The notes under the pieces were generated by a model, which was not told the origin of the DNA, did no database searches, and saw only the letters and a list, made by a program, of their open reading frames with translations. DNA of 24,241 nucleotides. Source: Candidatus Hodarchaeota archaeon (lineage in GTDB: Archaea; Asgardarchaeota; Heimdallarchaeia; Hodarchaeales; Hodarchaeaceae). The stretch lies in contig JAEOSP010000185.1 in NCBI GenBank assembly GCA_016840305.1, positions 1-24,241 of the forward strand, in the 5' to 3' direction. Shown one piece after another: positions 1 to 7,925 of the stretch (position 1 is the first letter of the stretch; each line of letters opens with the position of its first letter). The position numbers and the translations under genes were made by a program.

Positions 1-129
1 TAAAGTTCTGCCCCAACCTTGTGTCGCGAGATCATTCCTTAAATCCTTCTGCTTTTCTAGAGCCTCCTCTTTCTCTTCTCTTAAGTAATCAAGTCTTCCT
101 TCGAGTCCCAGTATTGAGTGCTCCTCCAT
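1..129 (-). CDS. Possible coiled-coil protein, N-terminal part only (cut by window edge)
   Basis: Reading the minus strand from the ATG at 129-127 gives 43 open codons to the window edge, beginning MEEHSILGLEGRLDYLREEK and continuing with a Glu/Lys/Leu-rich stretch that looks like an amphipathic helix or coiled coil. The reading frame is different from the upstream acetyltransferase gene and overlaps its last 49 bases, an arrangement typical of translationally coupled archaeal genes. The composition is protein-like rather than random, which is why I list it. No strong ribosome binding site is visible. The product family is not recognisable from this fragment. The alternative is that this is a chance open frame in the tail of the acetyltransferase gene. 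Confidence 0.4.
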   Translation of the reverse strand, partial: MEEHSILGLEGRLDYLREEKEEALEKQKDLRNDLATQGWGRTL

Positions 130-665
130 TCAGTGTTTAGCAGATCAAGAACTAGACTATCATAAAATGTACCGTGAAAGAAGCCTACTCTGCGCAGTCT
201 ACCACAATGTTTGACACCAGTCTTCTCAGCAAATTTTAGCCCGTTTACATTCCATTCTGATATCCAACAATTCACTTGCATCGCAGGTAGAATATTGAAA
301 ATATAGTTGAGCCCTAGCTGTAATGCTGCCGTTCCAAATTGTTTCTTTTGTTGTGAGGGAGTGATAGTTATTGAAATTGATGGTTGTAGCGTATCCCACC
401 CATAATCAATTTCAACGTGACCTAGAAAAATGGATGATTTTACCTCTTCGATTGCTAGCACAAAGCCTTTCTTTTTCTCAAGCCATTTTTTGTGAACTTC
501 TTCAATCTGAGGTCTTGACAGCGGAAGATATTCTGATAATCCCCAAGGAAGATATTTTCCTCCCATTAGTTCTGGAAAATTAAGATATTCTTCCAATGTA
601 TCAATATCGTCTTTTTTAAATGGTCTAAAACGAATCAGTTCAGTTTCAAACAGTGAAGTATTCAT
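81..665 (-). CDS. GNAT-family N-acetyltransferase (RimJ/RimL-like)
   Basis: A 194-residue protein of the GCN5-related acetyltransferase fold, which transfers an acetyl group from acetyl-CoA to an amine, often a protein N-terminus or a small molecule. It opens with the typical RimJ-like phrase ETELIRFRPFKKDD. The acetyl-CoA binding motif A is at about residues 102-120 (PSQQKKQFGTAALQLGLNY, with the Q-x-x-G-T/A core). It is followed by an N-x-x-G-L-K-F-A-E-K-T-G segment near residue 140, where acetyltransferases of this group usually carry NxxsxxlaeklGF. Length is normal. The start ATG at 665 leaves a complete first strand; no strong Shine-Dalgarno site is seen. It sits 223 bp downstream of the helical-repeat gene on the same strand. 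The substrate cannot be inferred. Confidence 0.85.
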   Translation of the reverse strand: MNTSLFETELIRFRPFKKDDIDTLEEYLNFPELMGGKYLPWGLSEYLPLSRPQIEEVHKKWLEKKKGFVLAIEEVKSSIFLGHVEIDYGWDTLQPSISITITPSQQKKQFGTAALQLGLNYIFNILPAMQVNCWISEWNVNGLKFAEKTGVKHCGRLRRVGFFHGTFYDSLVLDLLNTEWRSTQYWDSKEDLIT

Positions 666-888
666 AGTTCAGAAAATAAATCCATCAATATTTAAATTAC
701 TATTCTTGTATTGTGAATTTTTCGACCATATAAAGCTCATATTGCATTTTCGGATTATTATTCGGTATCTTATTGGGATCTCGACGTTTTATTAAACGGA
801 GACATAAATAAAACCTCGCAAGGGATGAGAAATTGCTTTCTTCCTTTTTTTATAGACTTTGAAATTCCTGTACTTATGCCATCTTCAT

Positions 889-1386
889 TTATTTTATGGT
901 TTCAAGCTCGCTCAAGAAATATTTCTTGTCATCTTCCTTAGAAATTGCTCCACCAGCTTTTTTAGCTTTTTCTAGAAACATTTTAGATTTCGCACCCCCT
1001 TTTATAGCATAGGCACGAGCCATCGCTTCATAGGCAAATGCAATATCAAAATCTCCTATTTTGTATTCCTCACAAGTACTAAGACATCTTTTGGCATGGT
1101 ATAATGATGGTTCTGGTCTTTTCAACAAAGCATAGACACGAGAAATTTGCCAGTCACCCCGCTCAAGATTCATTGGTCCGGTTTTCGGATATTTACCTGA
1201 AGTTACTACCACACCCCAATGATATCTGGAAGCATGAGCAGAATGTATCATATCATCAATTTCATCAGATGTTCGAGTATCACCCTTATCAATTAAATCC
1301 CAAGTTTTATTAAACAGTTGTGCGGCCATCTTACGATGCCATTCCAACTCAGTGAGTTTTTTACTTTCATTTTTTTTGTTGGCCAT
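889..1386 (-). CDS. Conserved uncharacterised helical (TPR-like) protein
   Basis: A 165-residue soluble, all-helical protein without signal peptide or membrane segment. The N-terminus is Lys-rich. The core contains HSAHASRYHWGVV (about residues 48-60), RGDWQISRVYALLKRPEPSL (about 77-96) and a helix pair around IAFAYEAMARAYAIKGG (about 116-132), which has the small-residue A-x-A-Y-A pattern of tetratricopeptide helices. I recall proteins with these phrases as a widespread hypothetical family in bacteria and archaea, with no established function. Start: ATG at 1386, preceded by GAAGGGAT on the minus strand as ribosome binding site. It lies 81 bp downstream of the tyrosine phosphatase gene on the same strand, so it may be cotranscribed with it. 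I do not assign a biochemical role; a protein-protein adaptor is the simplest guess. Confidence 0.78.
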   Translation of the reverse strand: MANKKNESKKLTELEWHRKMAAQLFNKTWDLIDKGDTRTSDEIDDMIHSAHASRYHWGVVVTSGKYPKTGPMNLERGDWQISRVYALLKRPEPSLYHAKRCLSTCEEYKIGDFDIAFAYEAMARAYAIKGGAKSKMFLEKAKKAGGAISKEDDKKYFLSELETIK

Positions 1387-1467
1387 TTATAATCCCTTCA
1401 ACGACTAATAAGGTCAATCTGGATAAATCTTATTAATAAAATCTTCACCTTTGGATCCCGTAGAAGG

Positions 1468-2001
1468 TTACAAACATTCTCTCTGAATCTGAAGAATCTG
1501 CTTAAGAAGGCTCTTCAAGGCTTCTTTTATCATATCATAGGCTCTTTCAAATGGTGGGTCGAAATAAGGATCAGGTACGTCACCTATCCTTTGACCATGA
1601 GCAAAATCAAGAAAAAGGAAAGATTTTTCTTTGTACTTCCCTGGAATATATTGTAGATGAGACTTTTCCATAACTAGAATTAAATCAGCTTCCTTAAACA
1701 TGTTAGGAAAATCATGGTGATATCTTGGTGAGAATTGATTTATTCTCTCCCTTGGAATTCCTTCTTTCATTAACATTAAGGTCGATTCTTCTGAAATCTT
1801 TTGATTTCTGTAAACTACCCCTCCAGATTCCACATGAATTTTTCTTTTTAACGTATCCTCTTCCCCTACTAATTTTTCAAATAGCATTTCTGAGTACGGA
1901 CTACGTATAATATTCCCCGAACATATGAAATTTATTGTAAAAGACTCTTTGGAACAGATTTTTTTCAATAAAGGTTTATACGTTTCCCTCAATTTTTTCA
2001 A
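1468..2001 (-). CDS. Low-molecular-weight protein tyrosine phosphatase family protein
   Basis: This 177-residue cytosolic protein belongs to the low-molecular-weight phosphotyrosine phosphatase / arsenate reductase fold. The P-loop C-x5-R-S is at residues 27-34 (CSGNIIRS), with C27 as nucleophile and R33 binding phosphate. The general acid is D144 in DVPDPYFDPP, the usual DP-Y/F motif near the C-terminus, and DLILVMEKSHL (about 106-116) is the conserved strand between them. The likely activity is dephosphorylation of phosphotyrosine or phosphoarginine in proteins; arsenate reduction cannot be excluded. There is no ATG upstream of the P-loop: initiation must use TTG, either at 2001 (used here) or at 1968. 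It starts 13 bp after the HAD gene stop, so the two phosphatases are very probably one operon. Confidence 0.88.
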   Translation of the reverse strand: MKKLRETYKPLLKKICSKESFTINFICSGNIIRSPYSEMLFEKLVGEEDTLKRKIHVESGGVVYRNQKISEESTLMLMKEGIPRERINQFSPRYHHDFPNMFKEADLILVMEKSHLQYIPGKYKEKSFLFLDFAHGQRIGDVPDPYFDPPFERAYDMIKEALKSLLKQILQIQRECL

Positions 2002-2014
2002 ATTCCAGATTTTA

Positions 2015-2758
2015 TTATAGGATTATTCGTTTTATATCACTGAGTGAGCTTATATGGAAATGACAAGATTTTTTCTTACATTCATTATGTTCATCCACAT
2101 GTATTGAAGTTATTCCAAGCTTGGAGGCCATGGATAAAAAACGTGAAGAATCATCCACTGTAATTACTTCGGAAGGGTGTAACTGCATATTCTCCAGAAT
2201 TCTTTGGTAAAACGATGTACTAGCTTTCATTCGATTTATTATATCCGGACCGAATAGCTTATGAAAACAATCAAGAACACCCATTCCTTTCAAATACCCT
2301 CTTAGTTCCCAAGAAACTTCTCCTGATGATGTGCAGATTTTAATATTCTTACTCTTCAGAAATTTGATTGTATCAACCACTCCTGGATAAGCGGATCTTA
2401 CATGGGATGTTATCCATTCCGATGCTTCTTGTGCAATTTTAGCACGTTGATTGTAAGGAGGGGGAGTAAGTTGTACGAAGGTGAACATATTTGTCAACCA
2501 TTCTATCTGTTCTTTTCTCCAATAAGAAAGATAATCTATCATAGGATTTTTTTTGGCTGTCCTTTCGTATCTTTCGAAAAACGGTGGGAAAACTTGTTTA
2601 TTTGCATTTTTCCACTCTTGGATTGTTCCACCGTATCGGGGTGAAAAGTACAGAGCAACGAACTCCCTCCACTGTGGAGCGCGACGTTCATTATCGTTCA
2701 TAACCCCTCCATCGTCTAAGAGAATTACGTTATAATCATCAAGTGCAATTTTTTTCAT
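2015..2758 (-). CDS. HAD-superfamily hydrolase (phosphatase-like)
   Basis: A 247-residue haloacid-dehalogenase superfamily protein, cytosolic. All four HAD motifs are visible. Motif I is LLDDGGVMND at residues 13-22; as in YihX-type FDxGGV proteins, the usual second aspartate is a glycine, with D15 the likely nucleophile. Motif II is ICTSSGE (141-147), motif III is K178 in INRMKAS, and motif IV is VDDSSRF (201-207), the Mg-binding acidic pair. A helical cap lies at about residues 25-120. The family mainly hydrolyses phosphate esters of small metabolites; the substrate is unknown. A His/Cys-rich stretch (HVDEHNECKKKSCHFH, about 220-235) is unusual. Start ATG at 2758 follows AAGGGT on the minus strand. 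It is first in the operon with the tyrosine phosphatase 13 bp downstream, and divergent from DUF89 across 273 bp. Confidence 0.87.
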   Translation of the reverse strand: MKKIALDDYNVILLDDGGVMNDNERRAPQWREFVALYFSPRYGGTIQEWKNANKQVFPPFFERYERTAKKNPMIDYLSYWRKEQIEWLTNMFTFVQLTPPPYNQRAKIAQEASEWITSHVRSAYPGVVDTIKFLKSKNIKICTSSGEVSWELRGYLKGMGVLDCFHKLFGPDIINRMKASTSFYQRILENMQLHPSEVITVDDSSRFLSMASKLGITSIHVDEHNECKKKSCHFHISSLSDIKRIIL

Positions 2759-3031
2759 CTTCTAACCCTTAAGAGAGTAAGTTAATTAAATTGCTTTTCC
2801 TAAAATATTTTTAAATTGTTATTAAATTCTTGATTTCAAGCTCTCTTTAAACATCTCTTTATAAAACGCCTTGTAATTGAATTAAACACGCTTTAATTAT
2901 GAAAATTAAATGATTTTCGTGAAATAACTCAGTTAATAACACTAATATGTAATTTAAATGAAAAACAGTACGAATGAATTCATGTAATTGTTCTGTAGGC
3001 ATTGATTCTAGGCTTCTAAGGAAGGAAAAAA

Positions 3032-3874
3032 ATGAAAATTCACCTTGATTGTGTCCCATGTATCCAACGACAGGTATTACAAGCTGCACGATTGGTTACT
3101 GAAGACGAAGCTCTCCAAGAACAGATACTTAGGGAAGTTTTAAAAGAATTTATCAGCTCAGATTGGACAACTCGTACAACGGTTATGGCCACAAGAACAC
3201 AGGAGATAATTAAGAATTTTACGGGGAGTTCTGACCCATATTCAACACTTAAAGCAAAATACAACCAGCTAGCTCTTGACATCTATCCAAAATTAACACA
3301 ATTAGTCCATGAATCAGATAATCCCTTTGACACTGCGTTAAAACTATCTATTGCAGGTAATATCATTGATTTTGGAGCTCTAAGGACTTTTGACATCGAT
3401 AGTACGATTCAAACAGTATTAAACACCTCTTTAACGGTAGATCATTCCTCTGTCTTGCATAATCGTGTGAAAAACGCGTTTTGTATTGCTTATTTGGCTG
3501 ATAATACTGGAGAGATTGTTTTTGACAAATTATTTATCGAAACTATTCTTAAAATGAATCCCTTAGTAAAAATTACGTTTGTAGTTAAAAAAAACCCTTT
3601 TATTAATGATGCAATGCTCTCCGATGCTTTAGACATTGGAATGAATGCAATACCTAATATTAAATTTCATGAAGTTGGCCCTGATAGGTGTGATCCCGAC
3701 TTCATCACTTTTCTGAGATCTTTTGACGTTGTTATCAGTAAAGGACAAGCTAATTTTGAGGATCTCAAGGATCTTGATTTCATATTTTTCTTGTTCATAG
3801 TAAAATGTGCACTTGTTGCATCAGATATTAAGGTTCCATTAGGAAGTACCCTTGTTAAAATAAATGAGGATTGA
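3032..3874 (+). CDS. DUF89 family metal-dependent phosphatase (archaeal AF1104-like)
   Basis: A 280-residue protein of the DUF89 (ARMT1/damage-control phosphatase) family, in the short archaeal form with an N-terminal Cys pair (DCVPC, C7 and C10). Conserved segments in order are GNIIDFG (109-115), ADNTGEIVFDK (156-166, with D157 and N158 as probable metal/phosphate ligands), KKNPFINDA (186-194) and SKGQANFE (236-243). The family hydrolyses phosphate from sugar phosphates or damaged phospho-metabolites with a divalent metal; the true substrate of the archaeal subgroup is unsettled. The start is well supported by GGAAGG at 3020-3025, six bases before the ATG. It is convergent with the histidine kinase, with only 5 bp between their stops, and divergent from the HAD gene. 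No membrane segment is convincing despite a hydrophobic stretch at 249-263. Confidence 0.9.
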   Translation: MKIHLDCVPCIQRQVLQAARLVTEDEALQEQILREVLKEFISSDWTTRTTVMATRTQEIIKNFTGSSDPYSTLKAKYNQLALDIYPKLTQLVHESDNPFDTALKLSIAGNIIDFGALRTFDIDSTIQTVLNTSLTVDHSSVLHNRVKNAFCIAYLADNTGEIVFDKLFIETILKMNPLVKITFVVKKNPFINDAMLSDALDIGMNAIPNIKFHEVGPDRCDPDFITFLRSFDVVISKGQANFEDLKDLDFIFFLFIVKCALVASDIKVPLGSTLVKINED

Positions 3875-3879
3875 TTATA

Positions 3880-5172
3880 TCACAGTTCAGAGATACTCAT
3901 CACCGGTAATTCGATTATAAATTTAGCTCCTTGCGTATGATCATCCTTTACTCTATCCTCTACCCATATTTTTCCATTAAACGTTTCAATAATAGTTTTC
4001 ACAATGTAAAGTCCCAATCCTGTACCTTGTGTCTTTATCTTTGATCTTGCTCTGAAAAGACGATGAAAAACTTTCTCTTTTATCTTATCAGGAATTCCCT
4101 CTCCTCGATCTTTTATATCGATACGAACAATATTAGATGAACTCTTTCTGACACTTATTTCAATTTCCTTATTTGAATGATTATCTGCTAACACTGAATT
4201 TTGTAAAAGGTTGATAAAACAATTATCGATAATCGTAGTTGCATGAATTATCACTGAATCTTCACAATTATCAATTATTATGGAAATATTCTCCTCGGGG
4301 AACATAGATTTCACAGAATTAATAGCTCTTTCAAATACATCACATAAGTTAATAGGAACAAGTTCTTCTCCACCTACCTGCTTCAAACGAGACAGTAGCC
4401 TCACTTGGTCAATGATTTTTTGAATTAACTGAAGGCTCCGTAAAGCAGTATCGAAAAAGAACGCGATTTCCTCATCTTTCATATCCATGTTTGACTGGAT
4501 TTCCTCCATACAGCCATGAAGGATCATTGCTTGACTTGAAACGTCATGAGTCAAAAAGTCAACCATAAATTCATATTCATCAAGAAATTCTAATGTTTTT
4601 TGCATTGCCGCCTTTTGTACAATCACTAAACCTATTTCATCAGCAACGGTTTCCATAAACGCAATTTCTTCTGGAATGAACATGTTATTACCCTTACGAG
4701 CAACTTGAATTACTCCCCGGGGAATATTTTGATAAAAGATCGGTATTGAAAGAAGATTAGTAATCCCTAGATCATCTACAACAGCTTGACCTCGGGGTGA
4801 AACTTTTAAATCCTTCATATCGTTGATAACGATTGTTTTCTCCTCTAACACTGTCTGTGCTGCAAGTCCTAGTACTGCACCTTCATTTTGTTCGTTTAAA
4901 CTGTCTTTATTTGGAAATAATTCTTGAATCTGGACGGAATTTTTTAATTGGGTAGTAGCACCTATCTCAGTTACAAGTAATACCTTATCACCCTCAATTA
5001 AGAAAACTCCTCCTGACATTATATTAGGAATTCTATTTATCAAAGTTTTTACAATATGATCAAGCATTGTTTGAAAATCAAACTTAACAAAGGCATTGGT
5101 AATGGAAGCAACTGATTCTAGTCCTTGGGTTCTTTGTAAAGGCGTTGGTATCCCTAGTTTTTTGTCTGTCAT
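3880..5172 (-). CDS. GAF-domain sensor histidine kinase
   Basis: A 430-residue soluble sensor kinase. A GAF domain occupies about residues 22-190 (strands VFLIEGDKVLLV, LSIPIFYQNIPRGVIQVARK and helix FMETVADEIGLVIVQKAA). The dimerisation/phosphoacceptor helix carries H209 in FLTHDVSSQ. The ATPase domain follows: N-box N321/N325 (NLLQNSVLAD), G1 box DRGEGIP at 355-361, and G2 box GTGLGL at 383-388. There is no transmembrane segment, HAMP or receiver domain, so it should sense a cytosolic ligand, redox state or small molecule and pass phosphate to a partner encoded elsewhere. No response regulator is in the window. It lies 58 bp downstream of the longin/Arf-like GTPase gene on the same strand, suggesting cotranscription and a functional pairing. 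Confidence 0.92.
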   Translation of the reverse strand: MTDKKLGIPTPLQRTQGLESVASITNAFVKFDFQTMLDHIVKTLINRIPNIMSGGVFLIEGDKVLLVTEIGATTQLKNSVQIQELFPNKDSLNEQNEGAVLGLAAQTVLEEKTIVINDMKDLKVSPRGQAVVDDLGITNLLSIPIFYQNIPRGVIQVARKGNNMFIPEEIAFMETVADEIGLVIVQKAAMQKTLEFLDEYEFMVDFLTHDVSSQAMILHGCMEEIQSNMDMKDEEIAFFFDTALRSLQLIQKIIDQVRLLSRLKQVGGEELVPINLCDVFERAINSVKSMFPEENISIIIDNCEDSVIIHATTIIDNCFINLLQNSVLADNHSNKEIEISVRKSSSNIVRIDIKDRGEGIPDKIKEKVFHRLFRARSKIKTQGTGLGLYIVKTIIETFNGKIWVEDRVKDDHTQGAKFIIELPVMSISEL

Positions 5173-5230
5173 CGCTATATTCTTTACCTTCAGAAGTATA
5201 TTAAATACACTCTGAGTCTTCTTTTAATTG

Positions 5231-6157
5231 TTAAACGTGCCCTTTGTGCCCATCTTTTGCCGGGGAACGTTGAAGTACTGCTGAATATTGCTGTTTGGCC
5301 TGAATTTCATTTGTAATTAAACCATGAAGAAGAGCTTTCAGACCAACCCCTGTAGATGTTTCTACTTCATAAATCAACCTTATAGGTACAAATAACTTTC
5401 GAGAAAGATATCTTCGTGCGTTCTTTATGACCGAATTATCCATTTTATTCGCTGCTATGACAAATGGAAGATCCCAAAAATTCCTAATTTCTTCTAGTAA
5501 CTCTTTCGATCCATTGATAGAGTTGCTATCAGACATATCAATAAAAAAGATGTATCCATCCGATTCTGAGCTGAATTTCCACCAATGTTGTTGAAAGGCC
5601 ATTCCTAAATCATAAAACCGAATTTGAGCTAAATCAGAGCTTCCTTCCAAATTAACGATATTTACAAGACGAGTAGGTTCGTATGTATTAAAACCAGCTA
5701 ATTTTTGTTCAGTAATGTACTGTTGAACAAAAGTAGTTTTCCCTGATTTCGCAAGGCCTAGTAAAGAAATACTCAAATTTGGAGTTGAATCCACAGATCT
5801 GACTAATGAATCACAAGTATCCTGAAAGACCTTTGATGATACTGTTCCGTCTGTATCAATTAATGTTTCATTCATAGCTACTTTTAGTAATTCTAGGAAT
5901 TTCTCTAATTTAACGAAAGAAGTGTTCAAACTGGCAATCGCTACAATAAATAACCTTTTAGAGGTTATATAATCAAATACAAAAGAATATTTTCCACATA
6001 TCCATCCCTGTGGAGAATTTTTTCCATTTTGATCAACGACTAATTTTCGAATGGTGGGTAGGACCTCAGATAAATTGCAGTTATCAGCATTAACAGAAAT
6101 TGTTGATACAACTTCATTATTATAATCATCAAACACTTTAACTGCAAATAAGGTCAT
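5231..6157 (-). CDS. Arf-like small GTPase domain with N-terminal longin/roadblock-like domain
   Basis: A 308-residue protein in two parts. Residues 1-100 have no G-motifs and a beta-beta-alpha-beta-beta-alpha pattern (strands near 3-10, 15-23, 51-64, 68-76; helices near 30-43, 80-99), which fits a longin-like domain. Residues 125-285 are a small GTPase closest to Arf/Arl: P-loop GLAKSGKTT (134-142), switch-I P161-T162, G4 NKMD (237-240) and G5 ETSTGVGL (266-273). The G3 region reads FYDLGMAFQQHWW (181-193). It aligns with Arf WDxGGQ, but the invariant second glycine is M186 and the catalytic-Gln position is A187. GTP binding is likely; normal hydrolysis is doubtful. Start ATG at 6157 follows GGAG on the minus strand. 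The histidine kinase gene follows 58 bp downstream. No lipidation motif is visible at the C-terminus. Confidence 0.86.
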   Translation of the reverse strand: MTLFAVKVFDDYNNEVVSTISVNADNCNLSEVLPTIRKLVVDQNGKNSPQGWICGKYSFVFDYITSKRLFIVAIASLNTSFVKLEKFLELLKVAMNETLIDTDGTVSSKVFQDTCDSLVRSVDSTPNLSISLLGLAKSGKTTFVQQYITEQKLAGFNTYEPTRLVNIVNLEGSSDLAQIRFYDLGMAFQQHWWKFSSESDGYIFFIDMSDSNSINGSKELLEEIRNFWDLPFVIAANKMDNSVIKNARRYLSRKLFVPIRLIYEVETSTGVGLKALLHGLITNEIQAKQQYSAVLQRSPAKDGHKGHV

Positions 6158-6346
6158 TTATGCTACTCCGTTTGCACCACAATTTTGATGGAACAACCAT
6201 CATGAAATATAAGCGACGAAATAATAATAAAGAATACTAAACAAATTATCCGCAAGTGGGAAATTATTAAAACAGTTGAAAAAAGAATTCTAAAGCGTTT
6301 TAAACTGATAATTTATGATAAAAAAAGAAAAAGGGAAGGAGGAGTA

Positions 6347-7618
6347 TTAAGCCATTTTTATCATGGAATTAATAGCTCTACTACCAATCAGGTACTGCAC
6401 GTTTCGAGTACCACCGATAACTTCAGCTATTTCTGATACACCTTGATAATGTGGCATTAGCGTCTGATCTGTAACACCTGTGCCTCCCATTGCGTGCATT
6501 AATTCATAAGCTAACTCATGATATAAGATAGAAGAATATTCTTTGAATTGTGACGCAAATGCAACCAGAGGATTCATTGTTGCGGGAATACCTTCTAATT
6601 CTTCCTTTTTTTCATCATACGTTTCTGCTAGTTTCATAAGACCCATAGTTGCAATCATTAATCGAGAGTGGTACTTTGCTAAAATAGACATACCAACACT
6701 CTGATGTAGAAGAATTTTCTGGCCAAACTGCTTACGAAGTGTAGAATAGATCGAAGCAAGTGTAAATGCACCCCAACATTGACCAATATTTAAGGCAGCA
6801 ATACCAATTCTCTCAGGTACTAATCCTTCAAATAAGATTGACATTCCTTCTCCATTATCACCAGTTATATAATCAGCTGGGATGCGAGAATCTTCAAATG
6901 TTGTCTTACCTATTTTTATTTGTGGAACTGATGGTATACCGATACGTTCTGCTTTAAATCCTGTATCCCATTCTTTATGACTTACTCCTTGAATCATTGT
7001 ACCTCTGGGGTCATCAGGATTATAAACTGCGTAAACTACCGCAATATCAGCTACAGGGGCGTTTGTATTATAGCATTTGATTCCATTAATTAGTATATCA
7101 TCTCCTGATTTTTCAGCTTTAACTGTCATATTTACAGCATCACTACCCCTACTAGGTTCTGTAATACAGATACACCCTATTTTCTTTCCATCCAGTAAAT
7201 CAACTAAATCCTGTTTTAGACCAGTCCTTTCATTATGATGATGAGCAATTGGGTTAATTGCAAGAACAGATGCACCCGCAGCAAGACTGAATTGGGGATT
7301 AAAAATATCCATTGTCCATGTTCGAATCAATTCAGCTTTCATCCCGATTTTCAAGTCATCTCGATGTGGATACTCATTTGTTCGGTTTATTAAGCCGTGT
7401 TTCCCAGCCCACGGCATCCAATCATAAATATCTGCACTATTATGGCCTGGAACACCGCCTATGACTTCATCCTTTTCCACACAGACAGCTTGCAATTCCT
7501 CTGCCAATGCCTTATCTTCATCACTAAAAAGAAACATCATATTATTGTTAAATACATTATAACGTCTTTGTAAATTCATAGCATTTAATATTTCATCATC
7601 AAGTAATTGAGTTTTCAT
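6347..7618 (-). CDS. Acyl-CoA dehydrogenase family protein
   Basis: A 423-residue FAD-dependent acyl-CoA dehydrogenase-fold enzyme, expected to introduce an alpha-beta double bond into an acyl-CoA thioester and pass electrons to an electron-transfer flavoprotein. Family landmarks are CITEPSRGSD (151-160, FAD/substrate loop), LVPERIGIAALNIGQ (266-280), RKQFGQKI (295-302), MGGTGVT (377-383) and IGGTRNVQYLIGSRAI (401-416). The position of the usual catalytic Glu in medium-chain enzymes (YEGT) is G402. E269 in PERIG occupies the place of the base used by isovaleryl- and long-chain-type enzymes, so the enzyme can still be active. Length is slightly above the usual 380, owing to an N-terminal extension. 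Start ATG at 7618 follows AGAGGT (7625-7630, minus). No ETF or other beta-oxidation gene is adjacent. Substrate unknown. Confidence 0.92.
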   Translation of the reverse strand: MKTQLLDDEILNAMNLQRRYNVFNNNMMFLFSDEDKALAEELQAVCVEKDEVIGGVPGHNSADIYDWMPWAGKHGLINRTNEYPHRDDLKIGMKAELIRTWTMDIFNPQFSLAAGASVLAINPIAHHHNERTGLKQDLVDLLDGKKIGCICITEPSRGSDAVNMTVKAEKSGDDILINGIKCYNTNAPVADIAVVYAVYNPDDPRGTMIQGVSHKEWDTGFKAERIGIPSVPQIKIGKTTFEDSRIPADYITGDNGEGMSILFEGLVPERIGIAALNIGQCWGAFTLASIYSTLRKQFGQKILLHQSVGMSILAKYHSRLMIATMGLMKLAETYDEKKEELEGIPATMNPLVAFASQFKEYSSILYHELAYELMHAMGGTGVTDQTLMPHYQGVSEIAEVIGGTRNVQYLIGSRAINSMIKMA

Positions 7619-7925
7619 TTTGGTACCTCTTTATCTTATAAATTAGATTTGCCAGCTTTTCAGACTTTTAAAGGTAATTTGGTTGGCTATTTACCAATTA
7701 TCAAATAATTTAGTCAAAATGAGGCTAATACTAATCTGTTGGATTATAGAACTTGATATCAAATGACTGTTTATAAGATTTAGTCTCAACGGGAGACAAA
7801 ATAACTACAAATTAAACGTATTTCTGCTTATCAAGAGTAACTACAATAATTGCCAAAATTTCATAAAGATGTGAAATCTTCGTCGATACATACGGTTAAC
7901 ACTCATAAATAGGAATGTGATTGAA
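7619..7925. other. Divergent intergenic region between acyl-CoA dehydrogenase and oligoendopeptidase
   Basis: About 300 bp of AT-rich sequence that must hold the promoters of both divergent genes. I see the dehydrogenase ribosome binding site at 7625-7630 and a short hairpin GTCTC-aacgg-GAGAC at 7783-7797, which could be an operator half-site pair or chance. I see no small gene and no repeat shared with other intergenic regions. Promoter elements cannot be fixed from the sequence alone. Confidence 0.4.

Noticed and set aside
1468..2001. Stand-alone arsenate reductase assignment
   Set aside because: The fold is shared, but the P-loop and DP-Y motif fit tyrosine phosphatases equally and there are no arsenic-resistance neighbours.
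2859..3089. A 76-codon minus-strand frame in the gap between the HAD and DUF89 genes
   Set aside because: It overlaps the supported DUF89 start and ribosome binding site in antisense, its hydrophobic composition fits AT-rich non-coding DNA, and no ribosome binding site is seen.
7783..7797. GTCTC/GAGAC hairpin as a terminator or riboswitch
   Set aside because: Only five base pairs, no T-run, and no further structure around it; kept only as a note in the intergenic entry.
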